Shown: positions 1 through 7,732, numbered from the stretch's first letter. The stretch: 25,796 nucleotides of DNA from JAQGMV01 sp035525455 (GCA_035525455.1 DATLEF010000066.1:1-25796), one strand, 5' to 3'. Numbers and translations are program-made. The notes: generated by a model from the letters alone, not told the origin.

Positions 1-542
1 GACCTCTTGTGACGCGCCCTCTGGTTTGCAGCGCATCTGTAGTTTCGCGCGGCGTTCATTAATTGATCCGACGACGGCTGCCGGTTCTGTCAGGTATCTA
101 ACAAACGTTGAGCCACGCCGTGGCAACGCTGCGCGCAAACAAGGCGTAGAGCCGACTCTCGCATCAGCGCGTCGCACCACTGACGTCGTAGATATTGACG
201 CGAGTATCGAGTCTGAGGACGTAGTCAATGTTTCCTCTCAGGTAAAAAGTGCCAGGCGTGCTAGCTCTCGAGTGGCAATCCACAGTGTAAGAGCTGTGTC
301 CGCAATCGACATCCTGATCACTGTGAGAATTCAGCTGAAGTCGCTGCCGCGCAATTCAGATGAATGAGTGAACGAGGGTGGGCTCGCCCATTGCTGTATC
401 GCGCTATGTCAAAAAATTACTGACACCTTGGTCCCGTAGCAGAAATTTCAGCGGTAGATAGCATCGCTGAGCGACCGCGACCTGTGTGCCTCTCATCTAA
501 TTTTTTCTACTAAATTGTACAACTGAACAGGGAGAGTGGAGT
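1..542. other. Region with no recognised gene; leader of the RTX gene
   Basis: No family could be recognised here. An open frame at 26-367 (+, 113 codons) has no visible Shine-Dalgarno sequence and a Ser/Arg/Val-rich product without any motif I know, so I do not call it a gene. The base composition is less GC-rich than the coding regions that follow, and the last 45 bases before the RTX gene (about 498-530) are AT-rich. That suits a promoter or leader, but I could not fix a convincing -35/-10 pair. It could be spacer DNA or an eroded gene. Confidence 0.5.
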
Positions 543-2924
543 ATGGCTACTATTAATGGCACGCAGTACGACGATGTGATCAAGAGCTCAGGCTCGACTT
601 ACAACAACGGCAAAAAAACGGGAAGTCTCGGCAATTCTACGAATGACGCAGACATCATCTCTGCCGGAGCCGGCAACGACCTCATTTACGCTGGCGGCGG
701 CGCTGACACGATCAGCGGTGGCAACGGCAACGATACGATTTACGGCGAAGCGGGCAACGACATCATCTGGGGCGATACCTTTGGCAACCCCAATGCCAAC
801 GACAATGGGCAGGACAGGCTCTTCGGCGGCACGGGCAACGACGAGATTCACGGTGGCAATGCCAAAGACGAAATCGACGGCGGCGCGGATAACGACACGC
901 TTTACGGCGACAATGGTGTCGACGTTATCAAGGGCGGCGCGGGCGACGACCTCTTCAATGGCGGAAACGGTGGGGACGTTCTTATAGCCGATGGCGGCGC
1001 GGACACGATCGTATACACGACTAACACGTCTTCGGCCGTCTCCGACTCTCCATATGCCCTCGGCGAACCTGGAACGTATACGGAGGGCAGCACATGGGCC
1101 AAGTCGTGGGATGTCATCCGCGAATTCACGCCCGGCACCGACAAGATCGACCTTTCCGGCCTGCCGCTGACAGGCACAGGCGCGACCCCACTCGTCTGGC
1201 GCGGCGCCCAGGGCAGCGACGCGGATGCGGGAACGGCGCGCGCTGCATTCGCGCACGGCGTCTGGACCGATGCCGACGGCAATTTCCTTTACGCGGACAT
1301 CAACGGCGACGGCAAAGCCGATCTGAAGGTTCAGGTGAGCGGCGTGGGGCTTGGCGATCTAGTCGGCGTTCAGGAAAACGACGCGCCGACGATTACGTCG
1401 GGCGATTCCGCAAGCGTGCCGGAAAACACCGTGGCTGTCGTTTACGACGCGAATGCAACCGACCCCGAAGGGGACGCGATCAGTTATTCGGTGACGGGCA
1501 TTGATGCGGCACTGTTCGCTATCGATTCCGACGACGGCGAATTGCGGTTCGTCGGCTCGCCGAACTTCGAAGCGCCGGCGGACAGCGGCGGTGACAACGT
1601 CTACAACCTTACAGTCGTTGCCTCCGACGGTTTCATATCCTCGAGCCAGGCGGTCGCGATCACAGTGACGGATGAGAACGAGACGCCGACCGACATCACA
1701 TTCACGGGCGGGACAGTGGCGGAGAACGCAGCCGACGGCACGCTCGTGGCGACGGCGGCGGGCGTGGATCCGGACGCTGGCGGTGGCAATGATGGCGCCA
1801 ACGTGTTCGAGAACCTGTCCTACACCCTGACTGACAATGCGGGCGGCCGGTTTGCGATCGACATCGTCAGCGGCGCGATCACGGTTTTGGACGGCAGCCT
1901 GCTCGACTACGAGACGGACACCAGCCACACCGTGACGGTACGCGCGACCGATGGCGGCGGGCTGTTCTACGACGAGAACCTGGTCATCAGCGTGACGGAC
2001 GTCGTCGAAAGCCAGGGGCCCACGGATATCGATCTCAGCGTCACGTCGGTGCAGGAGAACTCGCTCAACGTGCTCCTGGGCACGCTGTCCACGGTCGATC
2101 CGGACGATACGTCGGGCTTCACTTACACCCTGCTCGACAACGCCGGCGGACGGTTCGAGCTCCTCAATGGCAACGAGATCCACGTGGCGCGCGGAGACCT
2201 GCTCGATTACGAGGTGGCGACTTCGCACGACATCACGGTGCAGGTCGTCGATCCGGACAGCGCAAGCTACACTGAAACGATCACGATCGACATTACGGAC
2301 ATGCTGAGCGTAGGGAGTTTCACTGACGGGCCGCCTACCAGTATCGATATCGTGGACGGCACGAGCAGCGGCGATAATCTGAACGGCGGGGGCCTGGCCG
2401 ACCGGCTGTATGGCGGTCAAGGCAACGACATTCTCAACGGCGAGAACGGCGCCGATGCCCTGTTCGGGCAGGGCGGCGACGACTCGCTGATCGGCGACCA
2501 GAATGACGACATCGTACTCGATGGGGGCAGCGGTGCGGATAGTCTCCTCGGCGGCCAGGGTGTGGACGTGCTCGTCGGCGGTACAGGCGCCGACATCATG
2601 GACGGCGGGGGTCAGGTCGACAGGTTCATCTGGCGCGCCGAAGATCTGGGAACCGGCATTGACCAGATAAACAACCTCGAAACGACTACCGGTCAAGCCG
2701 ACATCCTGCAGATCGGCGACGTGCTGACCGGATACTCCGGTGGTTCGACTGCGGGATTCCTGCAGGTGATCGACGGCGGCGGGGGCAACGCGCTGGTGCA
2801 GGTGGATCCCAATGGCGGCTCCAGCTGGACCACGCTGGTCCAGTTGAACGGCACGACGGCGGCGTCGGTGACTGCGAGCGTTTTCGACCTTGCAACCTAT
2901 ACCCGGACCGATCATGTCGGATAG
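543..2924 (+). CDS. Secreted RTX / cadherin-like repeat protein, type I secretion substrate
   Basis: A 793-residue acidic, Gly/Asp-rich protein with no N-terminal signal peptide. Residues about 40-150 are hemolysin-type calcium-binding nonapeptides (GGxGxDxxx, e.g. GGNGNDTIYGEAGNDII). Residues about 180-275 resemble the serralysin-type C-terminal domain (WDVIREFTPGTDKIDLS). Three cadherin-like repeats follow at about 279-378, 380-487 and 490-585, each with a PEN/AEN/QEN start, a DPD-type turn and an ITVTD/ISVTD/IDITD end. A second RTX block spans about 600-690. The C-terminus (DRFIWRAEDLGTG... then DILQIGDVL) looks like the T1SS C-terminal target domain of the VCA0849 type. In this family RTX repeats fold on calcium outside the cell, and the C-terminus is read by an ABC/MFP/TolC exporter; none is encoded in this window. 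A GGGAG motif lies about 9 nt before the ATG. The role is probably surface adhesion or matrix; the ligand is unknown. Confidence 0.93.
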   Translation: MATINGTQYDDVIKSSGSTYNNGKKTGSLGNSTNDADIISAGAGNDLIYAGGGADTISGGNGNDTIYGEAGNDIIWGDTFGNPNANDNGQDRLFGGTGNDEIHGGNAKDEIDGGADNDTLYGDNGVDVIKGGAGDDLFNGGNGGDVLIADGGADTIVYTTNTSSAVSDSPYALGEPGTYTEGSTWAKSWDVIREFTPGTDKIDLSGLPLTGTGATPLVWRGAQGSDADAGTARAAFAHGVWTDADGNFLYADINGDGKADLKVQVSGVGLGDLVGVQENDAPTITSGDSASVPENTVAVVYDANATDPEGDAISYSVTGIDAALFAIDSDDGELRFVGSPNFEAPADSGGDNVYNLTVVASDGFISSSQAVAITVTDENETPTDITFTGGTVAENAADGTLVATAAGVDPDAGGGNDGANVFENLSYTLTDNAGGRFAIDIVSGAITVLDGSLLDYETDTSHTVTVRATDGGGLFYDENLVISVTDVVESQGPTDIDLSVTSVQENSLNVLLGTLSTVDPDDTSGFTYTLLDNAGGRFELLNGNEIHVARGDLLDYEVATSHDITVQVVDPDSASYTETITIDITDMLSVGSFTDGPPTSIDIVDGTSSGDNLNGGGLADRLYGGQGNDILNGENGADALFGQGGDDSLIGDQNDDIVLDGGSGADSLLGGQGVDVLVGGTGADIMDGGGQVDRFIWRAEDLGTGIDQINNLETTTGQADILQIGDVLTGYSGGSTAGFLQVIDGGGGNALVQVDPNGGSSWTTLVQLNGTTAASVTASVFDLATYTRTDHVG

Positions 2925-2950
2925 GTGATCGAGGGAAAGAAACATCATCG

Positions 2951-2981
2951 AGCCCGCCGGCGGTCCCGGCGGGCTTTTTTT
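2951..2981 (+). terminator. Rho-independent terminator of the RTX gene
   Basis: A perfect 9-bp stem (AGCCCGCCG / CGGCGGGCT) with a 7-nt loop is followed directly by a run of T residues on the plus strand. It lies 27 nt after the RTX stop codon and 22 nt before the convergent dps stop. The minus strand has no long T run after the hairpin, so it should act mainly on the RTX transcript. Confidence 0.9.
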
Positions 2982-3002
2982 GCGCTCTTATTGCGAGAAG
3001 CC

Positions 3003-3476
3003 TTATTGCTCAAGAAGGCTTCTGAGCATCCAAGCCGTCTTCTCATGCACCTGCATGCGTTGAGTCAGCAGGTCGGCTGTCGGTTCGTCGTTCGCTTTCT
3101 CGGCAGCCGGGAAAACGCTGCGTGCAGTGCGGACGACGGCTTCCTGGCCTTCGACGAGGAGGCGAATCATCTCGGTCGCCTTCGGCACGCCTGTCGATTC
3201 CTTGATCGACGAGAGCTTCGAGTACTCCGCATACGTTCCCGGCGCGGGATAGCCGAGCGCCCGTATGCGTTCCGCAATCAGGTCGACCGCGAGCGCGAGC
3301 TCGTTGTACTGCGTCTCGAACATGAGGTGCAGCGTCTGGAACATCGGGCCGGTGACATTCCAGTGAAAATTGTGCGTCTTCAGGTACAGCGTGTACGTGT
3401 CCGCGAGCAGCCGTGACAATCCATCAGCAATTGCCTGGCGGTCCTGTTCATTTATTCCGATGTCGATCCTGGCCAT
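3003..3476 (-). CDS. dps: Dps-family ferritin-like DNA-protection protein
   Basis: A 157-residue Dps/ferritin-like protein. In this family a 12-subunit shell oxidises Fe(II) with hydrogen peroxide, stores iron and often shields DNA in stationary phase or oxidative stress. The signature THNFHWNVTGPMF (from about residue 34) and FQTLHLMFETQYNEL hold the inter-subunit ferroxidase residues (H38, H50, E54, later E69). Length is normal for the family. The frame is open 11 codons further upstream, but I chose the internal ATG at 3476 because AGGAG lies 8 nt before it and the following MARIDIG suits a Dps N-terminus. The N-terminus is short with few Lys residues, so DNA binding may be weak (inference). 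It lies downstream of oxyR on the same strand, with its own promoter. Confidence 0.95.
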   Translation of the reverse strand: MARIDIGINEQDRQAIADGLSRLLADTYTLYLKTHNFHWNVTGPMFQTLHLMFETQYNELALAVDLIAERIRALGYPAPGTYAEYSKLSSIKESTGVPKATEMIRLLVEGQEAVVRTARSVFPAAEKANDEPTADLLTQRMQVHEKTAWMLRSLLEQ

Positions 3477-3504
3477 GATGTGCTCCTGTCGTTTGACAGT
3501 TGCC

Positions 3505-3534
3505 ATCATAGGGAGACGCTCTGCAGATCGCCAA
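3505..3534 (-). promoter_or_regulatory. Predicted dps promoter
   Basis: Read on the minus strand, TTGGCG (3534-3529, 4/6 match to -35) and TATGAT (3510-3505, 5/6 match to -10) are 18 nt apart. Transcription would start near 3497, about 20 nt before the dps ATG. A short CTGTC-AAAC-GACAG inverted repeat lies in the predicted leader just upstream of the ribosome binding site. This is a pattern match only. Confidence 0.55.
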
Positions 3535-3570
3535 TTGATTGTGCTGAAGGGCGTTATAGGTCTCTGCTAT
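3534..3570 (-). promoter_or_regulatory. Putative OxyR operator upstream of dps
   Basis: 3556-3570 reads ATAG-N7-CTAT on both strands, which is the dimer half of the known OxyR consensus (two ATAG-N7-CTAT elements 7 nt apart). Reading toward dps, the adjoining 15 nt after the 7-nt spacer (3548-3534) match weakly and end in CAAT instead of CTAT. Relative to the predicted start site the elements centre near -66 and -44, the positions typical of OxyR-activated promoters, and the second overlaps the -35. The regulator gene itself ends 114 nt away. Confidence 0.55.
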
Positions 3571-3581
3571 GAAGCCTGCCC

Positions 3582-3610
3582 GGTGCGCTACCAGCGCACC
3601 CTACGTAGGG
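3582..3610 (-). repeat. REP-like palindromic element, copy A
   Basis: GGTGCGCT-ACC-AGCGCACC (3582-3600) is a perfect 8-bp hairpin. It runs directly into the 12-bp perfect palindrome CCCTACGTAGGG (3599-3610). Read on the minus strand, 24 nt of this element (3605-3582) match copy B at 3635-3658 at 21 of 24 positions. The layout of two inverted copies in one intergenic gap resembles a BIME-type pair of extragenic palindromes. Confidence 0.65.
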
Positions 3611-3634
3611 TGCTCCCAGGTATTTTTCCCATGC

Positions 3635-3658
3635 CGTAGGGCGTGCTGATAGCGCACC
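3635..3658 (+). repeat. REP-like palindromic element, copy B
   Basis: CGTAGGGCGTGCTGATAGCG followed by CACC is the plus-strand, inverted partner of copy A, differing at 3 of 24 positions. It lies 26 nt downstream of the oxyR stop codon. Two of the changes weaken its hairpin relative to copy A. It could help stabilise the oxyR 3' end or stop read-through into dps (inference). Confidence 0.6.
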
Positions 3659-3683
3659 GCTAAACGCCTCCGGGCACCACACA

Positions 3684-4628
3684 TTACGCGCCTATCGCAG
3701 GTGTCGCTGCAGGCAGCATCGTCACCCCGGGCAGCTTGCACGCAAGTATCGCCTGTCTCACGACTTCAACCGCTTTGGGCCGCGGAAAGCTGCGGCGCCA
3801 CGCAAGCACGACGCGGCGGCTCGGCACGGGTGAGGCAAAAGGGCGCACCGTGGTCAGCCGGTTGTCGACGGTGCGGCCTTCCGCTGCGGCGGCAGGCAAC
3901 ACGGTAATACCGACCCCGGACGCAACCATGTGGCGGATCGTTTCGAGCGAGCTGCCTTCCAGGCTTTGCCGCATGCCTTCATCGGGAAGACGCTCTACGC
4001 CTGCACATGTCTCCAGCACCTGATCGCGAAAACAATTGCCCATGGAGAGGAGCAGCAGGTTTTCGCGGCAGAGATCGGTCGCCGGTATGCGCGCTTTCTT
4101 CGCCCACGGGTGCGTCGCCGGCATCAGCACCTTGAACGGCTCGTCATAGACAGCCTGAGTCACGAGCCCCGGCTCCGCGAAAGGCAGCGACAGCGCGACC
4201 AGGTCGAGCTCCCCGTTCTTGAGCAGCTGCGCGAGCCGCACCGTGAAGTTCTCCTGGATGTGGAGCTGCATGTTCGGTGCGCGCCGGTGCAGAAGCGGAA
4301 TGAGCTGCGGCATCAGATAGGGACCGATCGTGTAGATCGCGCCGAAGCGCAGCGGCGTGGCAAGCTCGTCCTTACCGTGCTGCGCGAGCTGCTTGATCGA
4401 TGCCGCTTCCTCGAGGACCCGCTGCGCCTGCTCCACGATACGCTCGCCGACCGGTGTGACCGTGACTTCGGCGCTTCCTCGCTCGAAGAGCGCGACGCCC
4501 AGCTCGTCTTCGAGCTTTTTCACGGCGACCGAAAGCGTCGGTTGACTGACGAAACATTTTTCCGCTGCGCGTCCGAAGTGACGCTCGCGCGCGAGCGCGA
4601 CGATGTAGCGGAGCTCGGTGAGGGTCAT
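3684..4628 (-). CDS. oxyR: Hydrogen peroxide-sensing LysR-type regulator OxyR
   Basis: A 314-residue LysR-family regulator. The N-terminal winged helix-turn-helix (about 1-60, ELRYIVALARERHFGRAAEK) is followed by a LysR substrate domain (about 90-300). The two cysteines of LLLLSMGNCFRDQVLETC fall at residues 199 and 208, the same positions as the redox pair that forms the disulfide in E. coli OxyR, and this separates it from ordinary LysR proteins. Oxidised OxyR activates peroxide-defence genes, and dps is the next gene on this strand with an ATAG-N7-CTAT site before it. The start codon overlaps the stop of the upstream phosphohydrolase gene by 4 nt (ATGA), which suggests translational coupling. 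The C-terminal 15 residues are Ala/Pro-rich. Confidence 0.95.
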   Translation of the reverse strand: MTLTELRYIVALARERHFGRAAEKCFVSQPTLSVAVKKLEDELGVALFERGSAEVTVTPVGERIVEQAQRVLEEAASIKQLAQHGKDELATPLRFGAIYTIGPYLMPQLIPLLHRRAPNMQLHIQENFTVRLAQLLKNGELDLVALSLPFAEPGLVTQAVYDEPFKVLMPATHPWAKKARIPATDLCRENLLLLSMGNCFRDQVLETCAGVERLPDEGMRQSLEGSSLETIRHMVASGVGITVLPAAAAEGRTVDNRLTTVRPFASPVPSRRVVLAWRRSFPRPKAVEVVRQAILACKLPGVTMLPAATPAIGA

Positions 4629-5389
4629 CTCAACTCATACACAGCATGCACCGGCCAGTGATCGGAAGGCGCCGAGTCTTCGAAATAGAAGTGCGGCACG
4701 GCGGCGGATACTACTCGCGCTTCAGCGTTGGCGACCAGCCAGTCGATGCATTGGTTGGTGACGAATTTTCCGAATGGCACGTTCGCGGTGGGATAGCATT
4801 TAAATGTCGGTGGCGGTTGTGTGCTGAGCGCAGCGAAGCAGCTGATGTAACCCGCATCGTGCAGCTGCAACGCGGCGTGTACCGGATCGTTCAGGTCGCC
4901 CATGAAAAAAACCGGCTCGCGCGGTCGACCGATACGCTTGAGCTCGGCGATGATGCGCTTTATCTCGGCCATGCGAGGCGATTGCCCCGTAGCGCTCTCC
5001 GCGGGATGCCGCTGATGGGTGAGATGCGCGGTCGCTACGAGTATCGAACGGTCAAGCGCTTTTACGTTCAGCCGAACCCAGAAAAGCCGCCGCTCGGCTG
5101 CTTCGTACACGATGCCGACGTCTTCGGCCCCGTGCTCGAGCTCGCCGAAGAGCGCATCTCTCCAGTAGATGTTGCTCTGGGCTTCCCAACCCACGAATGA
5201 ATCTTGAACGCGCTTGTGGCCCGCCAGGACTTTATCGAGGAAGGTTCGCGACTTGCGGCGCAGCTCCTGGACGCACAGTACGTCGGGATCGAAGACTTCG
5301 AGAAATTTGCGCAGCGCGGGCTCGCGAAAGTCCCAGCGCTCCGTGTTCCAGATGTTGTAGGTGATGATGCTGATGCGGGGTGGGAACAT
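4625..5389 (-). CDS. Endonuclease/exonuclease/phosphatase (EEP) family hydrolase
   Basis: A 254-residue member of the metal-dependent EEP superfamily (DNase I, exonuclease III, sphingomyelinases and inositol phosphatases). The catalytic set is complete: N12 in TYNIWN, E42 in CVQELR, H122 in TAHLTHQ, D165 and N167 in GDLND, and D243/H244 in PSDHWPV. There is no signal peptide, so it is probably cytoplasmic. The family fixes the chemistry (phosphodiester or phosphomonoester hydrolysis with Mg) but not the substrate. It starts 9 nt after the sulfatase stop and overlaps oxyR by 4 nt, so it is very likely cotranscribed with both. The ribosome binding site is weak (AAAAAGA just before the ATG). Confidence 0.88.
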   Translation of the reverse strand: MFPPRISIITYNIWNTERWDFREPALRKFLEVFDPDVLCVQELRRKSRTFLDKVLAGHKRVQDSFVGWEAQSNIYWRDALFGELEHGAEDVGIVYEAAERRLFWVRLNVKALDRSILVATAHLTHQRHPAESATGQSPRMAEIKRIIAELKRIGRPREPVFFMGDLNDPVHAALQLHDAGYISCFAALSTQPPPTFKCYPTANVPFGKFVTNQCIDWLVANAEARVVSAAVPHFYFEDSAPSDHWPVHAVYELR

Positions 5390-5398
5390 TCTTTTTCA

Positions 5399-6853
5399 TC
5401 AGTAATACGAAGCTTTCGCGCCTGGCGGCGGCGAGTAGCGGAACGTGCCGCGTTTCAGGATCGCTTCCTTGCCGCCGTGCTTCTCGATATAGCGCCGCTG
5501 GTCTTCCCGTGCCGCTCCGTCGGCCGCTTCCGGGTCGACGATCGCACGCAGACGCCTTTCGCATTCGCTCACGACTTGAGCGAAGTCGGTATTACGCCCG
5601 AGGTCGTTGCGCTCATGCGGATCGTCTTCGAGGTCGAACAGCATCGGCGGCAGTCCGACATAGTGGACGTACTTGTACTTGCCGTGACGGATCATGTACG
5701 AACCGGTCATCGCACCGGCTGCGTGGTACTCGGACAGGATCGTGCGCTTCGGCACGTAGCCTTGTGCGATGTCGAGCAGCGAATGGCCAGGGAGGGCTGC
5801 ATCCTGCGGATCGGCTTTTGCGCCTAACGCGTGTATGAAAGTCTGGAAGCCGTCGACAAGCGAAACGGGCGTGTCGCAGGCATTGCCGACCGGCACGTCG
5901 GCGCCGGCCATGATGAGCGGAATGCCCGCCGATTCTTCGTACATGGTCGACTTGCCCCAAAGCCCGCGCGTGCCGAGGTTGTCGCCGTGATCGGTGGAGT
6001 AGACGACGCGAGTCGTTTCCGCGAGGCCCGTCTCTTCGAGCGCGCGCAGGATCCTGCCGATGTTGTCGTCGAGAAAAGTAACGAGTCCCATGTAGGCCGC
6101 AATCGCACGCCGGACCATGGGCGCATCGAACGGCTCGTCGAAGCACATGCACTTGCGCATCGCGTCGATGAACGGATGGCGCGGCCTTTCATCCGCGCCG
6201 TACAGGTCCGGCCACGGCACTTTGTCTTCCGGATACATCGCATAGAACTCCGGCGGCGCGATGAGCGGGAAATGCGGCGAGACGAATCCCGTATACAGGG
6301 CCCACGGCCGCTCGCGATGCCTGGGCGCTTCGTTCTTCAGCCATTTCACCGTTTCATCGGCAATCGATCGATCGTAGTGCGTGTATTCGGATTCACCGGG
6401 GCCGGCTTCCGGACCGAGCTTGGCTGCTCCTGCCCGCCGCGGCAACTCGTCGCGGATGAGCCCGAGGAGATCGCCCATGCCATTGACGATATGGAGCGGC
6501 AGGATCTCTTCGTCGAAGCCGTTACGTTTCGGATCCGATTCGAGATAGTGCAGCTTGCCGATCGATGTGACGCGATGGCCTTGCGCCATCAGCCGGTGGC
6601 CCCACGACGGTACGCGCCCATCGTAGGCGATCGCGTTGTCCCAGCAACGATGCTGATGCACGTATTGGCCGGTTGCGAAGCTCGCGCGCGCCGGTACGCA
6701 AATAGGACAGTTCGTGTATGCGTTCGTGAAGCGCGTGCCGCGCGCGGCGAGACGGTCGAGATTCGGCGTCTTGATCATCGGATGTCCGTAGCACCCGAGC
6801 ACGCGCTTGTTGTGCTCGTCGGACAGGATGAACAGCAGATTGCTAGGTTTCAT
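5399..6853 (-). CDS. Type I (formylglycine) sulfatase, choline-sulfatase-like
   Basis: A 484-residue sulfatase of the alkaline phosphatase superfamily. NLLFILSDEH (from residue 5) supplies the metal-binding Asp. The CxPxR signature lies at C52-V-P-A-R56; its Cys is the one converted to formylglycine in this family. STDHGDNLGTRGLWGK supplies the second metal site. The spacing and the MGLVTFLDDNIGRIL segment resemble choline-sulfatase-type enzymes more than arylsulfatases of heparan breakdown. There is no signal peptide, so it should act in the cytosol on an imported sulfate ester. No formylglycine-generating enzyme is encoded here. RraA-like aldolase lies upstream and the EEP gene 9 nt downstream, which suggests an operon. 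The GGAG motif is 13 nt before the ATG and lies inside a repeat unit. The substrate is unknown. Confidence 0.9.
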   Translation of the reverse strand: MKPSNLLFILSDEHNKRVLGCYGHPMIKTPNLDRLAARGTRFTNAYTNCPICVPARASFATGQYVHQHRCWDNAIAYDGRVPSWGHRLMAQGHRVTSIGKLHYLESDPKRNGFDEEILPLHIVNGMGDLLGLIRDELPRRAGAAKLGPEAGPGESEYTHYDRSIADETVKWLKNEAPRHRERPWALYTGFVSPHFPLIAPPEFYAMYPEDKVPWPDLYGADERPRHPFIDAMRKCMCFDEPFDAPMVRRAIAAYMGLVTFLDDNIGRILRALEETGLAETTRVVYSTDHGDNLGTRGLWGKSTMYEESAGIPLIMAGADVPVGNACDTPVSLVDGFQTFIHALGAKADPQDAALPGHSLLDIAQGYVPKRTILSEYHAAGAMTGSYMIRHGKYKYVHYVGLPPMLFDLEDDPHERNDLGRNTDFAQVVSECERRLRAIVDPEAADGAAREDQRRYIEKHGGKEAILKRGTFRYSPPPGAKASYY

Positions 6854-6856
6854 AAA

Positions 6857-6894
6857 GATCTACTCGCTCCTTCGACTATGCGCCTCGCGGCGCT
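6857..6894 (-). repeat. GNRA-hairpin repeat, unit 2 (carries the sulfatase ribosome binding site)
   Basis: On the minus strand this unit begins AGCGCC-GCGA-GGCGC, a 5-bp stem with a GNRA loop, and continues as CATAGTCGAAGGAGCGAGTAGATC. The AAGGAG in the tail is the only Shine-Dalgarno sequence before the sulfatase ATG at 6853. It aligns over its whole length with unit 1 at 6901-6939. Confidence 0.75.
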
Positions 6895-6900
6895 ATGAAC

Positions 6901-6939
6901 AATCTACTCCGCTCCTTCGACCATGCGACTTGCGTCGCT
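6901..6939 (-). repeat. GNRA-hairpin repeat, unit 1
   Basis: On the minus strand this reads AGCGAC-GCAA-GTCGC, then CATGGTCGAAGGAGCG and GAGTAGATT. It is the same plan as unit 2, with the fourth stem pair changed from C-G to A-T on both sides (a compensatory change) and a different GNRA loop. It lies between the RraA stop and the sulfatase start and has no start codon of its own in register. Confidence 0.75.
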
Positions 6940-6962
6940 GTGCCTGGGGCGCAACGGCGCGC

Positions 6963-6983
6963 TTATGCGCCTCGCGGCGCTAT
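6963..6983 (-). repeat. GNRA-hairpin repeat, third partial copy at the RraA stop codon
   Basis: A 20-bp stretch (6964-6983) is identical to 6877-6896 in unit 2 and contains the GCGCC-GCGA-GGCGC hairpin. The RraA stop codon (6982-6980) lies in its first bases. The tail with the AAGGAG motif is missing, so only the hairpin part is present. Confidence 0.7.
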
Positions 6984-7711
6984 TTGTACTTCTTCTGCAT
7001 GAGGTCGGACACCGGCGCGCCCTGATCGATGTCTTTCTTGCGCTTCGTGTCTCCCGCGTCGATCTTGCGCGCCGCTTCCAATAGCGCGACAGCCTGCTCG
7101 CGCGGGACGAACGCGACTCCGGCTTCGTCGGCACACACCAGATCGCCGGGTTTGACCTGCACACCGCAAACCTGGACTGTGCCGTTGATCTCGACTGTTT
7201 GCATGCGGTACTTGCCCGTGATCGGCGTAAAGCCGCGGCACCACACCGGCCAACCCATCCCGCGATATTGTTCGGGATCGCGAACCGTGCCGTCGACGAT
7301 CGCGCCGGCGAAACCCTGCCGGCGCGCAATGGTCGCGGACTGGCCGCCCATGTTGGAGCAGCCCATGACGCCTTCGATCACCAGCACGTCGCCGGGCTCC
7401 GCGAGGTTGTGCGCTTCGCTTTCGCCTTGCGTGTTGCTTTTGTCGAGGGCGGCTTTGTGTATCTGCGTCGTGCGCTGGATGTTGCGCACCGTCAGCGCCT
7501 GACCGACGATACGCGTGCCCGTGTTTACCGGCGGCAACATGTAAGCAGGGACGACGCCGACGATACCGAGCTCGTCCATCGCATCCGATATCGTTCCCGT
7601 GAGATCGACCAGGGCCTTATAGCCTTCGATCAAGTCGTGCGGCATCCGCGGTAGCTCGACCGCGCGTATCGCTTCACGCGGCAGCCGGCCCAGCGTTTTC
7701 TTTTCAGTCAT
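6980..7711 (-). CDS. RraA-like / HMG aldolase family protein
   Basis: A 243-residue protein of the RraA fold, often labelled dimethylmenaquinone methyltransferase by mistake. Members with this signature include 4-hydroxy-4-methyl-2-oxoglutarate aldolase and oxaloacetate decarboxylases. GFAGAIVDGTVRDPEQYR holds the Arg-Asp pair (R144, D145) that binds substrate and divalent metal in the aldolases. It is longer than E. coli RraA (about 161 residues), with an added C-terminal tail of charged residues, so a catabolic enzyme is more likely than the RNase E inhibitor. A strong AAGGAGG lies upstream of the ATG. It is first in the minus-strand run with the sulfatase, and divergent from the IlvD-type dehydratase. 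It could cleave the oxo-acid made by that dehydratase (inference). Confidence 0.88.
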   Translation of the reverse strand: MTEKKTLGRLPREAIRAVELPRMPHDLIEGYKALVDLTGTISDAMDELGIVGVVPAYMLPPVNTGTRIVGQALTVRNIQRTTQIHKAALDKSNTQGESEAHNLAEPGDVLVIEGVMGCSNMGGQSATIARRQGFAGAIVDGTVRDPEQYRGMGWPVWCRGFTPITGKYRMQTVEINGTVQVCGVQVKPGDLVCADEAGVAFVPREQAVALLEAARKIDAGDTKRKKDIDQGAPVSDLMQKKYK

Positions 7712-7732
7712 GGGATCGCCCCTCCTTGGACC

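Noticed and set aside
26..367. 113-codon open frame near the left edge
   Set aside because: No ribosome binding site, no family and low-information Ser/Arg/Val composition; not enough to call a gene.
1359..2948. 529-codon open frame on the minus strand across the RTX gene
   Set aside because: It mirrors the Asp/Gly repeat codons of the RTX and cadherin domains as Val/Arg/Ala repeats; no motif, and it crosses the RTX 3' end.
3003..3040. Inverted repeat AGAAGCC/GGCTTCT at the dps 3' end as a terminator
   Set aside because: The loop is 14 nt and no T run follows on the minus strand.
6980..7711. RraA-like gene as a menaquinone methyltransferase (MenG)
   Set aside because: There is no AdoMet-binding motif; the R-D pair and fold signature belong to the RraA/HMG aldolase family, for which the methyltransferase name is a known mislabel.
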